DNA from: Larix kaempferi
Taxonomy: Eukaryota; Streptophyta; Pinopsida; Pinales; Pinaceae
NCBI GenBank assembly: GCA_027924585.1
Contig: BSBM01000260.1
Coordinates: forward strand, 15,451,001-15,515,000
DNA: 64,000 nucleotides
Reading direction: 5' to 3'
Made by a program: the position numbers and the translations under genes. This document shows positions 45,287-56,695 of this stretch, piece by piece (within the stretch, counting starts at the first letter, position 1; every line of letters begins with the position of its first letter). Under the pieces are notes generated by a model. The model saw only the letters and a list, made by a program, of their open reading frames with translations. It ran no database searches and was not told the origin of the DNA.

Positions 45287-48200
45287 ATGGAAGAAGTTAC
45301 ATAAGCATTAAGTGTCGAAAATACTAAGATTGAAGATACCCTAGAGGATAGAGATAGGGATGTTTTCGACATAGTGGTTAGCATGTCAATTAAGGAGATA
45401 AAGGCATAGTTAGACAGGTTAAATAAGGGGGGAGGTGATATCCACAGGGTTTTTCAGTCATCCTTTATATACTTTTTCCTAGACCAGCTCATGGGATTCC
45501 CTGAGTTCATTTCATGGTGTGCAGAAAATTACTCCCAAGCCGAAAGAGTCATCATGAATGCTCACAAATCCGGGATCGTTTTCCCTGTCGAGCCCACTGT
45601 TATCAGAAAATCCGTTGAGGTACCCCCGTCGCAATCCCATGAACCAGAGAGTTTTTTCGAAGAATCCCTAGTCATTCGTTATTGCTAGTCCTCCCCTGAA
45701 GTCAAACAAGTTTTCCTCACTAGTTTCCTCAAACCAGATCTTGAAATCCAAGACACGCCTTATCCTTTAGATTTGAATTTCTTTAACGAAAACACTCAGT
45801 TGGTCTTGAATTTGATTGCCCAGTTCTTAGGACTTGATAGTGATGCTGTAGTGACCGAGGTTCAACTCTACCTACTTTTCAGAATAAGCTCTGCTTTACC
45901 AGAGATGGAATACCATCCATTACCATGCCTTAAGTTTGATGAATTCCTAGCTGAGAATATCCACTCTCAGCTAGTGGATTTCCACAATACTCATCATTTC
46001 AGATTCCAGTCTCATATGATGAAAATGTTGTTTTTCTCAAGTCAGAATGTTATAAGGTTTTCACCGGGGTTTTTTTCAAATTCATTGGAAGAAAACATGT
46101 TAAATTATATGAACTATGTTGTGTCAGAAGTCTATAAGTTAATATTTGGAGAGGAATTGGAAAGAGTCTTTCCAGAAATGAAAAATTCGATGCAATTGAA
46201 ATAGTATTTAGCAGTGGGTGACTGGTTTTTATCCAAGCAACATACAGTTATCAGGTTATATGGATTTGTGAAGGAGCCCTACATATTTCCATCATTTTTG
46301 ACCTCAAGGGTTTTTTATTTGGAATTTATCAGACATAAGTTGATTGTTGAAGATGATCATTTCTTGACCTTCAAAAAAGATTATGATCACGCTTATGATA
46401 TCAAGTTCCCCTTAAACGTGGCTCCCTTCATTGTGAATAATAAACATGCTCTTTCGTTTATATAGAAGCAATTGGAAGGTTTAGAATTCAAAAAGGATGT
46501 TGCTGTTAGGTATGACCCCTACCATATAATCTCTGAAAGAAGACAACAAAACAAGAATAGAGCCTTTGATCATCAAGAGGTGGAGGGGTTAACCAAAAGG
46601 GAAAATATTCTGCAATATGAATCAGATGAAGAGGTCCCAACATGTTCTTATTTAGATCATGATGCTCTAGAAAAATCCTCATCCGAGATGATACTTCCAA
46701 GTGCAGTAGAGACTGCAGGAAAAAGGAGCTTTGAAGAAATCTCGGATACAGAAATAGAGGATACAGAAGGGGGAAAAAGTTTCAAAGCAGATTTTCCAGG
46801 TGATTTGGTTGTATCCACAAGAGTGGAAGAGAAGAAAAAAGAGAGATACATAGCTCCAAAAGTTCAGGTACAACAGTATAGTTTTCAGGAAGCCAAGGAA
46901 GCTGGCGACACCAAGAGGTTCCTATAAAGAGCTGAGATGTATGTAAAGTATGGGCAAGACAGACACCCAAGCTCAGAAAATACATGCAATTTATTTCCTA
47001 GAGTCAGAGATACAAAAAATTTACCAGTCACTTTTGTTACCAGTAGATATGTATCCAAAAATACTTTGAACTTGGCAGTGTCATCTAATGACAAGGTAAA
47101 TGAGATGAAGTTGAACTTGAAAAAAATAGTAGTCCTTGACAAGATTCAACTGCGTAGGTAGACCGGTGAAGTAATATACGAAGATTTGATGAAAGCTACT
47201 CTAAAGATTTCTAAATTGGAGAGTACTGTCAACAGATTGGGGATCTAGTTGAGGTAGGAAAGGAATGAGAATAGAGCCCATCAACAACAAATTAAGAAAC
47301 TGCAAATAGATTTGGGTTATGATGGAGCAGACAAAGGTAAAGGTGGTAAGAAGCTATTGATGGAGAAAGAGAGCACTATTCAGTTGCTCAAGAAAAAACT
47401 TAAGATACCATCCACTCAGCTAATTGAGGCTTCTGAATTGACTACGTTGGAGCAGGAAAAAGAGAACTTATCCCAAGATATAGATGACCACAAAGCAAAA
47501 TCACTGAAATTTATAGAGAAAGAGGTTGAGTGGGAGAAAGACCGAATAAGCCTCAAAAGTCAAATTGAGGATCTCAAAGGGAAATTGGAATCCATAGCAA
47601 AGGGAAAACAAGGAGTTAGTCAGGACAGTAGAGGAGGAAGTGCATATGACCTTGTTCAGGACATGTCACAGGTGAGTCTAAAGGATGTAGAAATAAAAGA
47701 GTTGAAAGAAGAAAATAGGAAGCTAGAAGAAGAGGGTCAGAAAAAGGATGAAGAAATACAGGCATTAAAGCACAAAAATAAGGATTTGGTGGAAAGGAAC
47801 CAAAGATTTATAACAAAGGTAACAGGGAAAACCCCAATGCAGGGTGCCAAACATATGATTTGGGATTCCATTATAGGTGAAGTCACCAAGTTCAGACTCT
47901 ACCTGAGTTTTATGAGAGAAAAGGGAAAAGTGGCGAATAATGCTTTGCAGAGTTGTACATATGTGAGAGAAATTTTGAATAGGAAGCCCAAAGAAACAAA
48001 TCAGAACATAGTAGGTTTTATGAATACCCTGACCAAGGAGGATCTGAAGACTACGCAAATAAAGAACATAATAACAATTATAACCTAGGCAAGGAGGGTG
48101 CTCGGAAAGTATGCACATGTAGAAGGTGTTCAAGCTAGAGCTGAACACATGAAAAATCAAGTGGCAGACTACGAGAGGAAATTCGATAAGTTGATTGAGA

Positions 48201-48517
48201 AGGGGCTACCTTTGTTCTGGGATGAAAATGGTGATATGATTCCTCAAAATGATCACAAGGATTTTCTTTTTGGATCCAGGACCAACCATGAGAAACTTGA
48301 AAACTTGAATGATGTTTTGACAAGTAAGATTTTGTTGGAGAAGCTCTCAAGTGATTTTGAAATTCTGCATAAATTGGCCATGATGAGTGAAATAATACCA
48401 CAAATTTCCACTACAGAACATATAGAAATGAAGGTATTGGTGGAAGAAATGACAATTTATGAGCTTCCCACGGCGGATCAGTGGAAGGAAATGGATAAAT
48501 ACAGGAAGATGAAATAA
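45287..48517 (+). pseudogene. U3-borne accessory frame, 3' LTR copy (~1076 codons)
   Basis: One reading frame of 3231 nt from ATG 45287 to a stop at 48515-48517. It is broken only by about ten in-frame stops, for example near 45302, 45686, 46202, 46463, 47159 and 48086, with no frameshift. N-terminal 1-500: globular, with FLGLDSDAVVTEVQLYLLF, a GDWFLSKQHTVIRLYG block (about residue 310) and FLTSRVFYLEFIRHKL. About 450-550: acidic and serine-rich with KRSFEEISDTEIED. About 640-860: coiled coil (KDVEIKELKEENRKLEEE). C-terminal: GAKHMIWDSIIGEVTKF, LSSDFEILHKLAMM, YELPTADQWKEM. No signal peptide or transmembrane segment is obvious. Family and function unknown. Confidence 0.72.
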
Positions 48518-48709
48518 ACCTTACACTCTTGAAGATTCGGGCTCAAAACTTCAGCAAACGGCCTCCATCCAGCAAACAAGGCACCGAAGATCCATATGTT
48601 GGAAATTTTGACATGTGTACAATTTTGACTAAAGTGAAATGTAAAAGTGAAACCCAAATATTTACTGGGTCAGTTATATGTTAGTTAGGGTTTAGCTTCA
48701 AAGAAGTGC

Positions 48710-48717
48710 TATAAAAA
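48710..48717 (+). promoter_or_regulatory. LTR TATA box, 3' LTR copy
   Basis: GCTATAAAAAGGC, the counterpart of 26015-26022. Confidence 0.6.
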
Positions 48718-49395
48718 GGCTATTAGGCCATCATTATAAAGGGTTGAAACTTGTGATAGAGAAGAGCATTTTTGGTACTGATAATACCTCCGTTATTGTA
48801 AATTTTTGTCGTGCAGAAATAAAGCACATTTTAAAGGGTGAAGATTCATGCGTTGCTTGTATTACAGTCTGTATTCCCCTTTTTCTTTGTGAATCGTATT
48901 TTCGAGTGAAAATATTTCATGTTGTTTTTCTTCTTATGCTTATGGTGAAAGTGTTATTTAATCCAGAATTCATGTAAACCATGCTCTGTGTTAATTGCAC
49001 CTAAGTATTTCATGTTTTCTTCTAAATTCGATATTAAATTCATATGTGTTGATGCTTAATGTTGATGGGTCGTTTTGCTTTCTTTCAAATATCACCTGCT
49101 AAAATAACTTGACTGTGGGATAACATATACCTTTCCTTCACCAAGATTTATGTTGTTAATTTTCCACTGGTCTTTAGAAATATCAAACGTGACTCCATGC
49201 CCAATGTGATTCTCATGTTTTCAATCAATTTTAAAATAGAAATATCAGTTTCTTGAAAAACATCTTTGGCTATTGTATTCATCTTTTGAGAGAGCCCTCT
49301 CTGGTAGGAAAGAAGCCAACTCTCCTCCTAAAGGTTGGTTTGAAATAGTTTCCTTAGGGTTATCCTTCTGCAACCAAAGGGTAAATACTTAGTGA

Positions 49396-51431
49396 TAATA
49401 GAAGCCAGACCACCATTCATTCCCTATACCGAAGTTGTGAAATGGATTATAGATAATGCTAACCCTGCTGGTCTTTCTTTTGAGGATGCGAACCATACCC
49501 AGTTGGCCTCTTTCAGGCCTGAATATCTTGCTAGGATTTATGCCCTAGGAAATCCAAAACAACTTCTTTCTAAGCAATTCATGGCTTCTTCTGTAAGCCA
49601 TTTCAATTTTGATGAAATGCTTAAGTCTTGGATGGAAAACACCACCATTTTTGTTCCTACGGATGATAGACAATATCCTATTTCGTGGTTTAGAGAACCA
49701 TTCTCTTTGATGGCATCCATGTTGTGTCGACTATATGGATTACCAAATTGTGTATTTTTCAAACTAGAATGGGCACCTCTTGCACATCATATTCTCAACA
49801 CCGGTGAATATTTTAGTTGGGCACAAATACTATTTGTGGTAATGAGGGAAACCATTGAGAAGTAAAAGAAATCTCCTGTTACCAAAAATCCAACATTCTA
49901 TCTTTCAGGGTATGTGATGGACATTTTTTGCTCATCTTTTCCTTTCCCTACCATGGGATGGAAATGGACAAAAGAAGCACCACCGGTTCATATCTATTGC
50001 TCTGCATTATGGGAAGGAAATTACATTCCTTTCATCTATGAAATATGTGACCAATTTTTTGGGTCTATTCATTTTATGATCTTCAACGACGATACACCTA
50101 GATTTTCACCACAGGGCAATTCTTTGATTGCTACAATGGGAGATTGGTATCTGGGAGAGTATTTCTCTTATATTAGGATCTGGGGCAGTAAATCAGATCA
50201 TCTTCTACCCATAATTGTACCTCATAAAATGGTACTTGAGGAAATATAGTATCAGACAATGATGGAAGGAATTTATGATAAATGTAGTGCCTCAAATAGA
50301 AAATCTTGGCCGGAGTTTCTTCTTTCTCTTGGACATTTGGTTATTCAGATTTCTACACATGCTAGTTTGCTTGGGAAAAAGGTCTCCACTTTGAAGCTTG
50401 GAGAAGCTCCTAAAAGAATGCATGATCCCAAATTATTTTTAGCAGGTCATTTCTCACAGGCACACTTGAAAAGATACTATGTTCACGAAACAAAGCCAAA
50501 TGATCTTATTTACCAAGGAGTGAATTATTTCCAAGATGTATTGAATAGAGCAAAAACTTCAGCTGAACAAGGTTTTATTCATTGGTATCAACAGGAACTC
50601 AAGTTAAAAGTTTTACATGATAGAAAAAACAAGCTATCTGATGAAGAAAAGGCCCAAAAAGAAGTTGTTGAAAAGGAAGCACAAGATGCTCATAAATAAA
50701 TGAATAAGATCCCTTTGCTGCTGACTCATTCACATGAATACAGGAAAGGGAAGAAACCAATGGAAGGATCTCAGGAACACGCATTGGTGAATTTAAATAC
50801 ATTGATAAAGACAACTGAGGAATTGAAGAGCAGAACTTTGGCTTTGATTAATTCACCTCCTACTACTAGGATTTATGTTACAACACTCCCAATCAAGAAA
50901 TACACAAGACATAAAGGTCTAGAGTCTGTTGTGCAGTTTAAATTATCTCAGATTGATGACAGTGATATAGATGAAGAGTTACCTCATCCTACCATAACTT
51001 TACCTGTGCCCACTTATTATTTTCCCCTTACTTCTCATTTTACCCTAACCACCTTAGTGAATTAAATCCTGCTTGATTTAGTTCAGAATTCACAAATGGA
51101 AGATTCCCCTCCAGAAATTCCTCCTCTAGAAATTCATATTCCATCTGTCTCAACATATTTTCCACTTCTCCTTGTTTCTACTATCCCATCCTCTATACCT
51201 TTATCTCTTCCTATTCCTACCCAAACAGATGTTCCTGCATCTGATTACCCTATTCTTATCGCCTCTATGACCATACCAAATTTTCAACAAACCTTTCCAG
51301 TTGAAACCTTATTGAGCACAGGTGAACTGCAAATTTTTAATGTCCCCATCCAAATAATTCACATGAAGGGAAAATTCCACCAATCTACTAGTTCCCTAGG
51401 TTCGGGGTGGAAACATTTAGACTTGGAATAA
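49396..51431 (+). pseudogene. X open frame, middle part
   Basis: About 680 codons in one frame with stops near 49863, 50247, 50697, 51063 and 51429. An N-terminal globular stretch (RPPFIPYTEVVKWIIDNANP, FREPFSLMASMLCRLYGLP) is followed by GDWYLGEYFSYIRIWG near 50142, which aligns with the GDWFLSKQHTVIRLYG block of the G1 U3 frame. A helical lysine/glutamate-rich stretch (50580-50700) follows, then a proline/serine/threonine-rich tract (50980-51330). It is the continuation of 21031-21251 across the G1 insertion. Family unknown; it resembles the U3 protein in layout. Confidence 0.65.
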
Positions 51432-53108
51432 GAGAGATATAAGGACCCAAATGGAAATTAGATTGAAAAATATATATTAAAAGGGGATAAATAAATATTA
51501 ATAATAAGAAAATAAGGTGGCACTTGGTCATGAGGGCGCATAGGTGGTGTGGGACCCACACAAGACGAGATTCTCCATGCCACATGGCATCCTATTCTCA
51601 CCCATTCGAATCCAAGGTGGAGTCTAACATTGTTGGGGGAGTTGGAGAGGCATTATACTTGGAATGAATCAATGAGGGTTGAATTTGAGTGGGAGAGTAA
51701 CTCCCATGGAAGAGGAAGAGGCATCTTAGAGGTATTGTGACACTTGGGCTAGATTCCCTAGCTTCTATGACAACAATGATGAATATTCTATGACACTTAT
51801 GACAAGGATCAGACCTGATTGCTGAAATTTGACCTATATGACATGTTAGGGATAAAAATAGCCTCCAAGAGGGCGCACAAGGGATTTATGGCAGCCAATG
51901 TCCCCCCCCATTTGAATTGATGGAAGAGGAAGGCTAGGAAATGTTGGACAAGTGGCACTGATGGGAATATATCCCTAATTCGAATTGGGATGAAGATATT
52001 GGAGGGAATTCGAGACATGGAGGCCTTGGTATGTTAATAAAATACAAGAATAAATAAGGAGACCAACTTTTGATCATCTCATTTGGAAAATATTGGAGAG
52101 CTTAGCTTGTCCTTTCAACGTGGATGCTTATCGTTCTTGCCTTAGAACCAATTTAGAGGGTGCAATATTCCCATCCTAGTTGGTTTATGGAGAGGCCATT
52201 CAGAACTCTCAAAAAATATTCATGGATATTTTTTTATGCAGGTTCAAACCCCAACTAAGTTCGAGTTCATCTTCTCTCATTCATATCTATGCCTATTCTA
52301 CTATCTTCTCTCAATGTCATGTAAATGTGCAAGGGCGCACTTGTTGTTGAATATAGTTAGTGAAGAACTGTTATTTCGACTTCATGGAACTGTTAGCTTA
52401 TATATATCTCTTTAATAATAATATCATCATATACACAACTCGAAACATTTTGTATTTCAAGTGATATTTATATTCAAGGAAGAGATTCGAGCCATTTTCC
52501 CCATAGCATTTGCATAGTGATTTTGGAATGATATTGTACTTGTTTTATATCAGAGTTTGCTGATTTATTTATAATTTTATGAGATGAATATGAAGTTAAT
52601 TTTATTGCCCAAATGATGTGTGCAGACCTTTGAAGTGTTACTATGGTTTATGAAGAAATTCGAGACTCCTTGCCCACCAATTTCACCTCAAAAACCAGAC
52701 TCTAGAAGCTGTTGTTCATTAGGATGCCTATTCGACCCTAAAACCAAATATAATGCTGCACATATATTGTTCCTAATGTACTCTAATAGATCCAAGTATC
52801 AAACCAATAATTAGTGAAGTCCGTACAGTGTTTGGAAGAGCATCTAATGGCAGACCTAGGGTGGATCTCCACTTCTCAAATTAACTAGTCTTGTTCCAAA
52901 AATTCTTTCCATGCAATTTGCAGAACATTGATGGGAATATCAGTTGTTTGGATTTATGATAGGTGTTTTAATATGTCCTATGCCCCATCAATACCTTCCT
53001 CCCCAAATTCGAAATCATTTGGAGCTATTTGGAACCAGTTGTAAACAAAACCCTAGAGTCAAAACAAGGTGAATCCAAGGACTTTCCTTTGAAGGGATAT
53101 TAAACAAT
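51432..53108. mobile_element. Unidentified insertion in the X frame
   Basis: The P/S/T-rich X frame stops near 51430 and resumes at about 53110 (IPSLPIITLTPP). The ~1.67 kb between has no coding motif. ATTCC occurs at both approximate edges (near 51375 and 53109) and could be a TSD, and the right edge ends ...TTAAACA, but a TG start on the left was not found. The exact left boundary may be up to ~60 bp further left. Confidence 0.5.
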
Positions 53109-54540
53109 TCCATCTCTACCTATAATTACTCTTACTCCACCAGTAATGTCTATCACATCTTATACCATTGTGAATACTGCTGAGTTGACCATACAATCCA
53201 CACAGCTGGTTGTACCTATTCCTACTCATGTTGTTTCACACCCAATTCCTATAGTCACTATTTCTAAGCCATCTTCATCCACTGCTATAGTCACTATTTC
53301 TGAGCCATGTTCATCCACTGCTGAGGTTGTGGAAGATTTTGGTGAAGATGCGGTAGTTTCCCTGGGTGATTATTTTTGGAGTAAAATTGAAAAGTCAATT
53401 TTTAAGAGAGGATCTAAGAGATCCATGGAAGGGACAGTAGTTCAAGGTGTTGTTCCCAATCAAATAATTTGGAAAAGAGCCTCTGCAGACATCAAAAGAG
53501 AATATGTGGAAACATATGCTGCTATGGGAGCCTTTGCTGGTGCAAACTTTGATTATGTTACATGCTTAAATAAGGAAATTGAGGAAAATAAAAGTAAGCT
53601 ACAAGAGTTTAACAAACAAAAAGATGAATTGGAACACCAATATAAAAATCAGTTGCAGGAGTTGAAGAATAAATATGATTCTCAAATTCAGGATTTGCAG
53701 TCCAAGAATAAAAAGCTTAATGAACAAGTTCATAAAAATAAAGAAGAGGCATGAATTTTTTTTGAAAATTTGCAAGCTATAGAGTAACAACTTAATTTAG
53801 CTTAGTCACATTCTGCTACTTCTTCATGTTTCAAGTTTACAAAAGATGAATTTAAGGATTTTGATTTCAGAATTAATGATGATTATAAAAAATTATTGAT
53901 TAAGTTATTTGAAGGGCTAAATCAAATTCAAGATGATTACATTTCATTTGAGCATCTATCTGATCTTTTATATGATCATGTAAATAGAATGAAGGATGAT
54001 TATAAAGCAAATAATGATGTGTTTTATTGGAAAAAATTCATCAAATATAAAACTGAAGGAGTTCCTATTCTTGATAATATTAAGATAAGGAGAATAAGGA
54101 TTTCTCTGCAATCTTGGGAAAATGTTTATGATCTGGTTGAATCCGCTATTGATGAAGGAAAAAAGGCTTGCAGAAGACAATGGTTCACTTCTGATGATCT
54201 ACTTAAACAAACAAACTTCCCTGTCATGTATCATATAGATGATGCACTTCCATCCAAACTCATGATCACAGAAGTTGAGGAGAACCATGAACAATCCAGA
54301 GCATATATTGAGCAACTTGAACATATCTTTCTCAAAGATGTCAAAGAACTAGTCGAGTTGTCGACTTCTTTGGGATTGAAGGTTAACATGTTTTTGCAAG
54401 ATTGGGAAAGAATAAGAAGGAAAGAGGTCGAGGATTTATTGTGTAAAGCGCAACTACAGTTGGAGCATTCCATGTATACAGATGTTGATGATATTTTAGA
54501 TGTATTCTCCAAGTGGCAGTCTGCTTTAGCTAAACGTTAG
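53109..54540 (+). pseudogene. X open frame, C-terminal part
   Basis: One frame: a P/S/T-rich linker with a repeated IVTISxPxSSTA motif (about 53250-53330), a short basic segment, a coiled coil (CLNKEIEENKSKLQEFNKQK ... NKKLNEQVHKNKEEA, 53560-53754), stops near 53754, 53787 and 53803, then a 214-codon helical domain (53896-54540) with LQSWENVYDLVESAIDEGKK and LELS-type helices. Layout (globular, linker, coiled coil, helical tail) parallels the U3 frame of G1. Confidence 0.65.
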
Positions 54541-56079
54541 AAAATATTTTGTAATCCGTTATTTCATGGGATAAAAGATCTCTTTGTAAAAAAATCTAGT
54601 GATTATTTAAAGAGACTTGATCTCATGTAAAGAGGAGAGGAACCGCTGGAGAAAATAATGAAAGCGTACTGCTTCATATAGGGTTTGTAATTTGTTACAA
54701 TTCTTAATAGAATTCAGCTAGTTTCTTTTATCTCTTCTTTCTAGTGATTTATCAATAATTTTTTCTTGAGAAATATATGTTTCCTTGCATCCATTCAATA
54801 AGTTATCTTTTCTAGGTTACAAAAATCACAAAAACATGACAATCGTACGAAGTGACAATTGTCGTGTTTTACACGTGCTTGTCTTTTATAACCTTTTAAA
54901 AAAAGTGGTTTCGCCACCAGGGAGAGCAGTTTCCTCCTACCGCCTTTTAACCAACGAAATCCTCCCGCAGTGACATGTTGTAGGAGGTTTTGGATTTCGC
55001 AACCGCTCAACATTTTCAATGTCCGTGCATCTTCGTGGTGTGAAATCAACATCGTCTGTCGATCTTTCACCTGTTGATCAACGATCGTTGATTTGTTCCG
55101 CACTTTAACCTGGGATAACGGACATTTATCCGATGATCAACACGTTATACATTTTGTAACTTTACCCAGTGGAACCATCATCCACCATTGATATTATTCC
55201 TGCTTTGACCTGAGCCGTGGATTTCTAATTCTTTTGCAGAACCCACTCATTTTCCAATTTCAAACTAGTTCCTTTTATTTCCACAATCAGATAAGATATT
55301 TTCCATTTGGAACTTAGTTCCCATTCTTCTATGCATTTTTATTTTCTTCGTTTTCACATTGGAATAAATTGTAAAAGGAATAAGTCCCATTACTAAAATT
55401 CTATTTCTCCAAATCTCTTTTTTCTTTTTAACAAAAAAGATATTTGTGTCAATAGAGATGATTAATTATGAAGTCCCCTCTATGGAGCAATGGAATACAA
55501 TTGAAAATTTTGGGAGGATGAAGTACAAATTGCACCAATGAGGATACCTATCAGTGATACTCAAGCGAAGGTTATGCCAAATCCCACTTCAACGTGGCAT
55601 CAAATTGTCTTTCAACATTTCGAGGATTATGAAGACTTTGTTTTGTGACAGATGTAATAAGTAGTTATAAAATTCCTATTTTCAAGAAAATAGTTAAGCA
55701 GTCACTTAGATATCAACTATCTAATTGGGGTTGGAACCCATGGGAGCGAGACCTGTTTGACAGAGCAATTTCAAGAGTAATAAAAAATTTGCAGAGTTAA
55801 GCAAATAATTTTCTGAGCATAGATTCACATGTTGTTATTTTGCAGTCTGTATTTCCTTTCCTTATGTGAATGTTATTCCTGTTATCTATTTCCATTTTGT
55901 TGTCTATGTGAGCAGACATTCTTTTGTTTTTATCTGTTGTCTGTTGTGAATGAGATTATGTTGAGTCACAGTTCATATTGATATGCTCTGGTTCATGGGA
56001 TTCAAGTATTCACAAAAACCTTCTTCTAAAGTTAACATTGGATTCATAAAAGAACACATACAACAAAATAAGTTACTAT
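54541..56079 (+). other. X 3' part: degraded tail and LTR-like R/U5
   Basis: Reading on from 54540 gives SSDYLKRLDLM, similar to SSDFEILHKLAMM of the U3 frame. At 55459, MINYEVPSMEQWNTIENFG resembles TIYELPTADQWKEMDKY near the U3 frame's end. TATAAAA lies at 55666. Then GCAGTCTGTATTTCCTTTCC-type sequence (55843) parallels the R/U5 of the G1 LTR (26168). This supports X being a diverged giant LTR. The 54790-55440 stretch has no coding signal and contains CGATCGTTGAT-type phrases on the opposite strand, perhaps another insertion. Confidence 0.5.
56038..56079 (+). repeat. 42-bp tandem unit, left of C5
   Basis: The ATTGGATTCATAAAAGAACA ... ACAACAAAATAAGTTA unit occurs once here and about three more times at 63371-63480. 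The array was split by the C5 insertion. Confidence 0.8.
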
Positions 56080-56686
56080 TGTTAAATTTTGAGTATTAAT
56101 TCACAATACTATAGGATCTTTGCTGAGAGAATAACATCTACAGTATATCAATGCATGACAATCATAATATTACAAGCATCACAAGCATCACAAGAATCAA
56201 AAGCATAGAGACAAGAGACATAGAGTTTCCGTGGGGAAAACCCTAAGGTGAAAAACCCCACAACTTCCTCAGAGATAGAGAGAGCAATGGCTCAACCAAA
56301 ATACAACCAAATAACACTGAGATAGTCTCCTAGCAGATGATCCTCCTCCTCCTCACTAGTGCGCCACTTTCAGATAGATAGTGAGTTACTTTTCCGAGTG
56401 AGTAAAATAGAGATCTCCTATCTCTATTTATACTCACCTTTTTGCCCAGTGACCCAATGGGGCCGACTTGTCTACTTAGATACATCCACATTATATTATA
56501 TATAATTCTGGGCCGACCCCAAATGGTGGTCTAATAACCCATTGGCAAGTACACACACTTGCGACACTTGTCAATCCACATGACGACACTTCCTTATAGA
56601 GGAATAACACATCTCTTATAAGGGTACAATAAATATATATAAAATATACAGATGAAATACATTCCGAAGTTACATATACATCAACA
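56080..56686 (-). repeat. 3' LTR of C5
   Basis: On the minus strand, TGTTGATGTATATG ... TTTAACA, 607 bp, preceded by the polypurine tract. It contains a TATA-type TATAAATAGAGATAGG on the minus strand near 56430. Confidence 0.97.
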
Positions 56687-56695
56687 CTCCCTCTT
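56687..56695 (-). other. C5 polypurine tract
   Basis: On the minus strand, AAGAGGGAG sits directly before the 3' LTR. Confidence 0.88.

Larger units (their letters stand above)
21252..49395 (+). mobile_element. Gypsy element G1 with giant LTRs
   Basis: The 5' LTR is 21252-26705 and the 3' LTR begins at 39951. The internal part runs primer site, gag, protease, RNase H-like domain, reverse transcriptase, RNase H, integrase. The primer site type and the extra RNase H suggest the Tat/Ogre side of plant Ty3/Gypsy elements. Element length without nested insertions is roughly 17.3 kb. It is interrupted by C4 (29984-36871) and by the 40395-44342 element. The LTRs differ by roughly 6-7% in the first few hundred bases by eye, so G1 is older than the Copia copies. 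Many in-frame stops make it dead. Confidence 0.92.
39951..49395 (+). repeat. 3' LTR of G1, interrupted
   Basis: Begins TGTTAGCACTGG like the 5' LTR and is collinear with it. It is interrupted at offset 439 by the 40395-44342 element; without that and its TSD it is about 5.49 kb. The last bases read AGTGATAATAG instead of AGTGATAACA plus host sequence, so the exact end is blurred (see findings). Confidence 0.9.
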
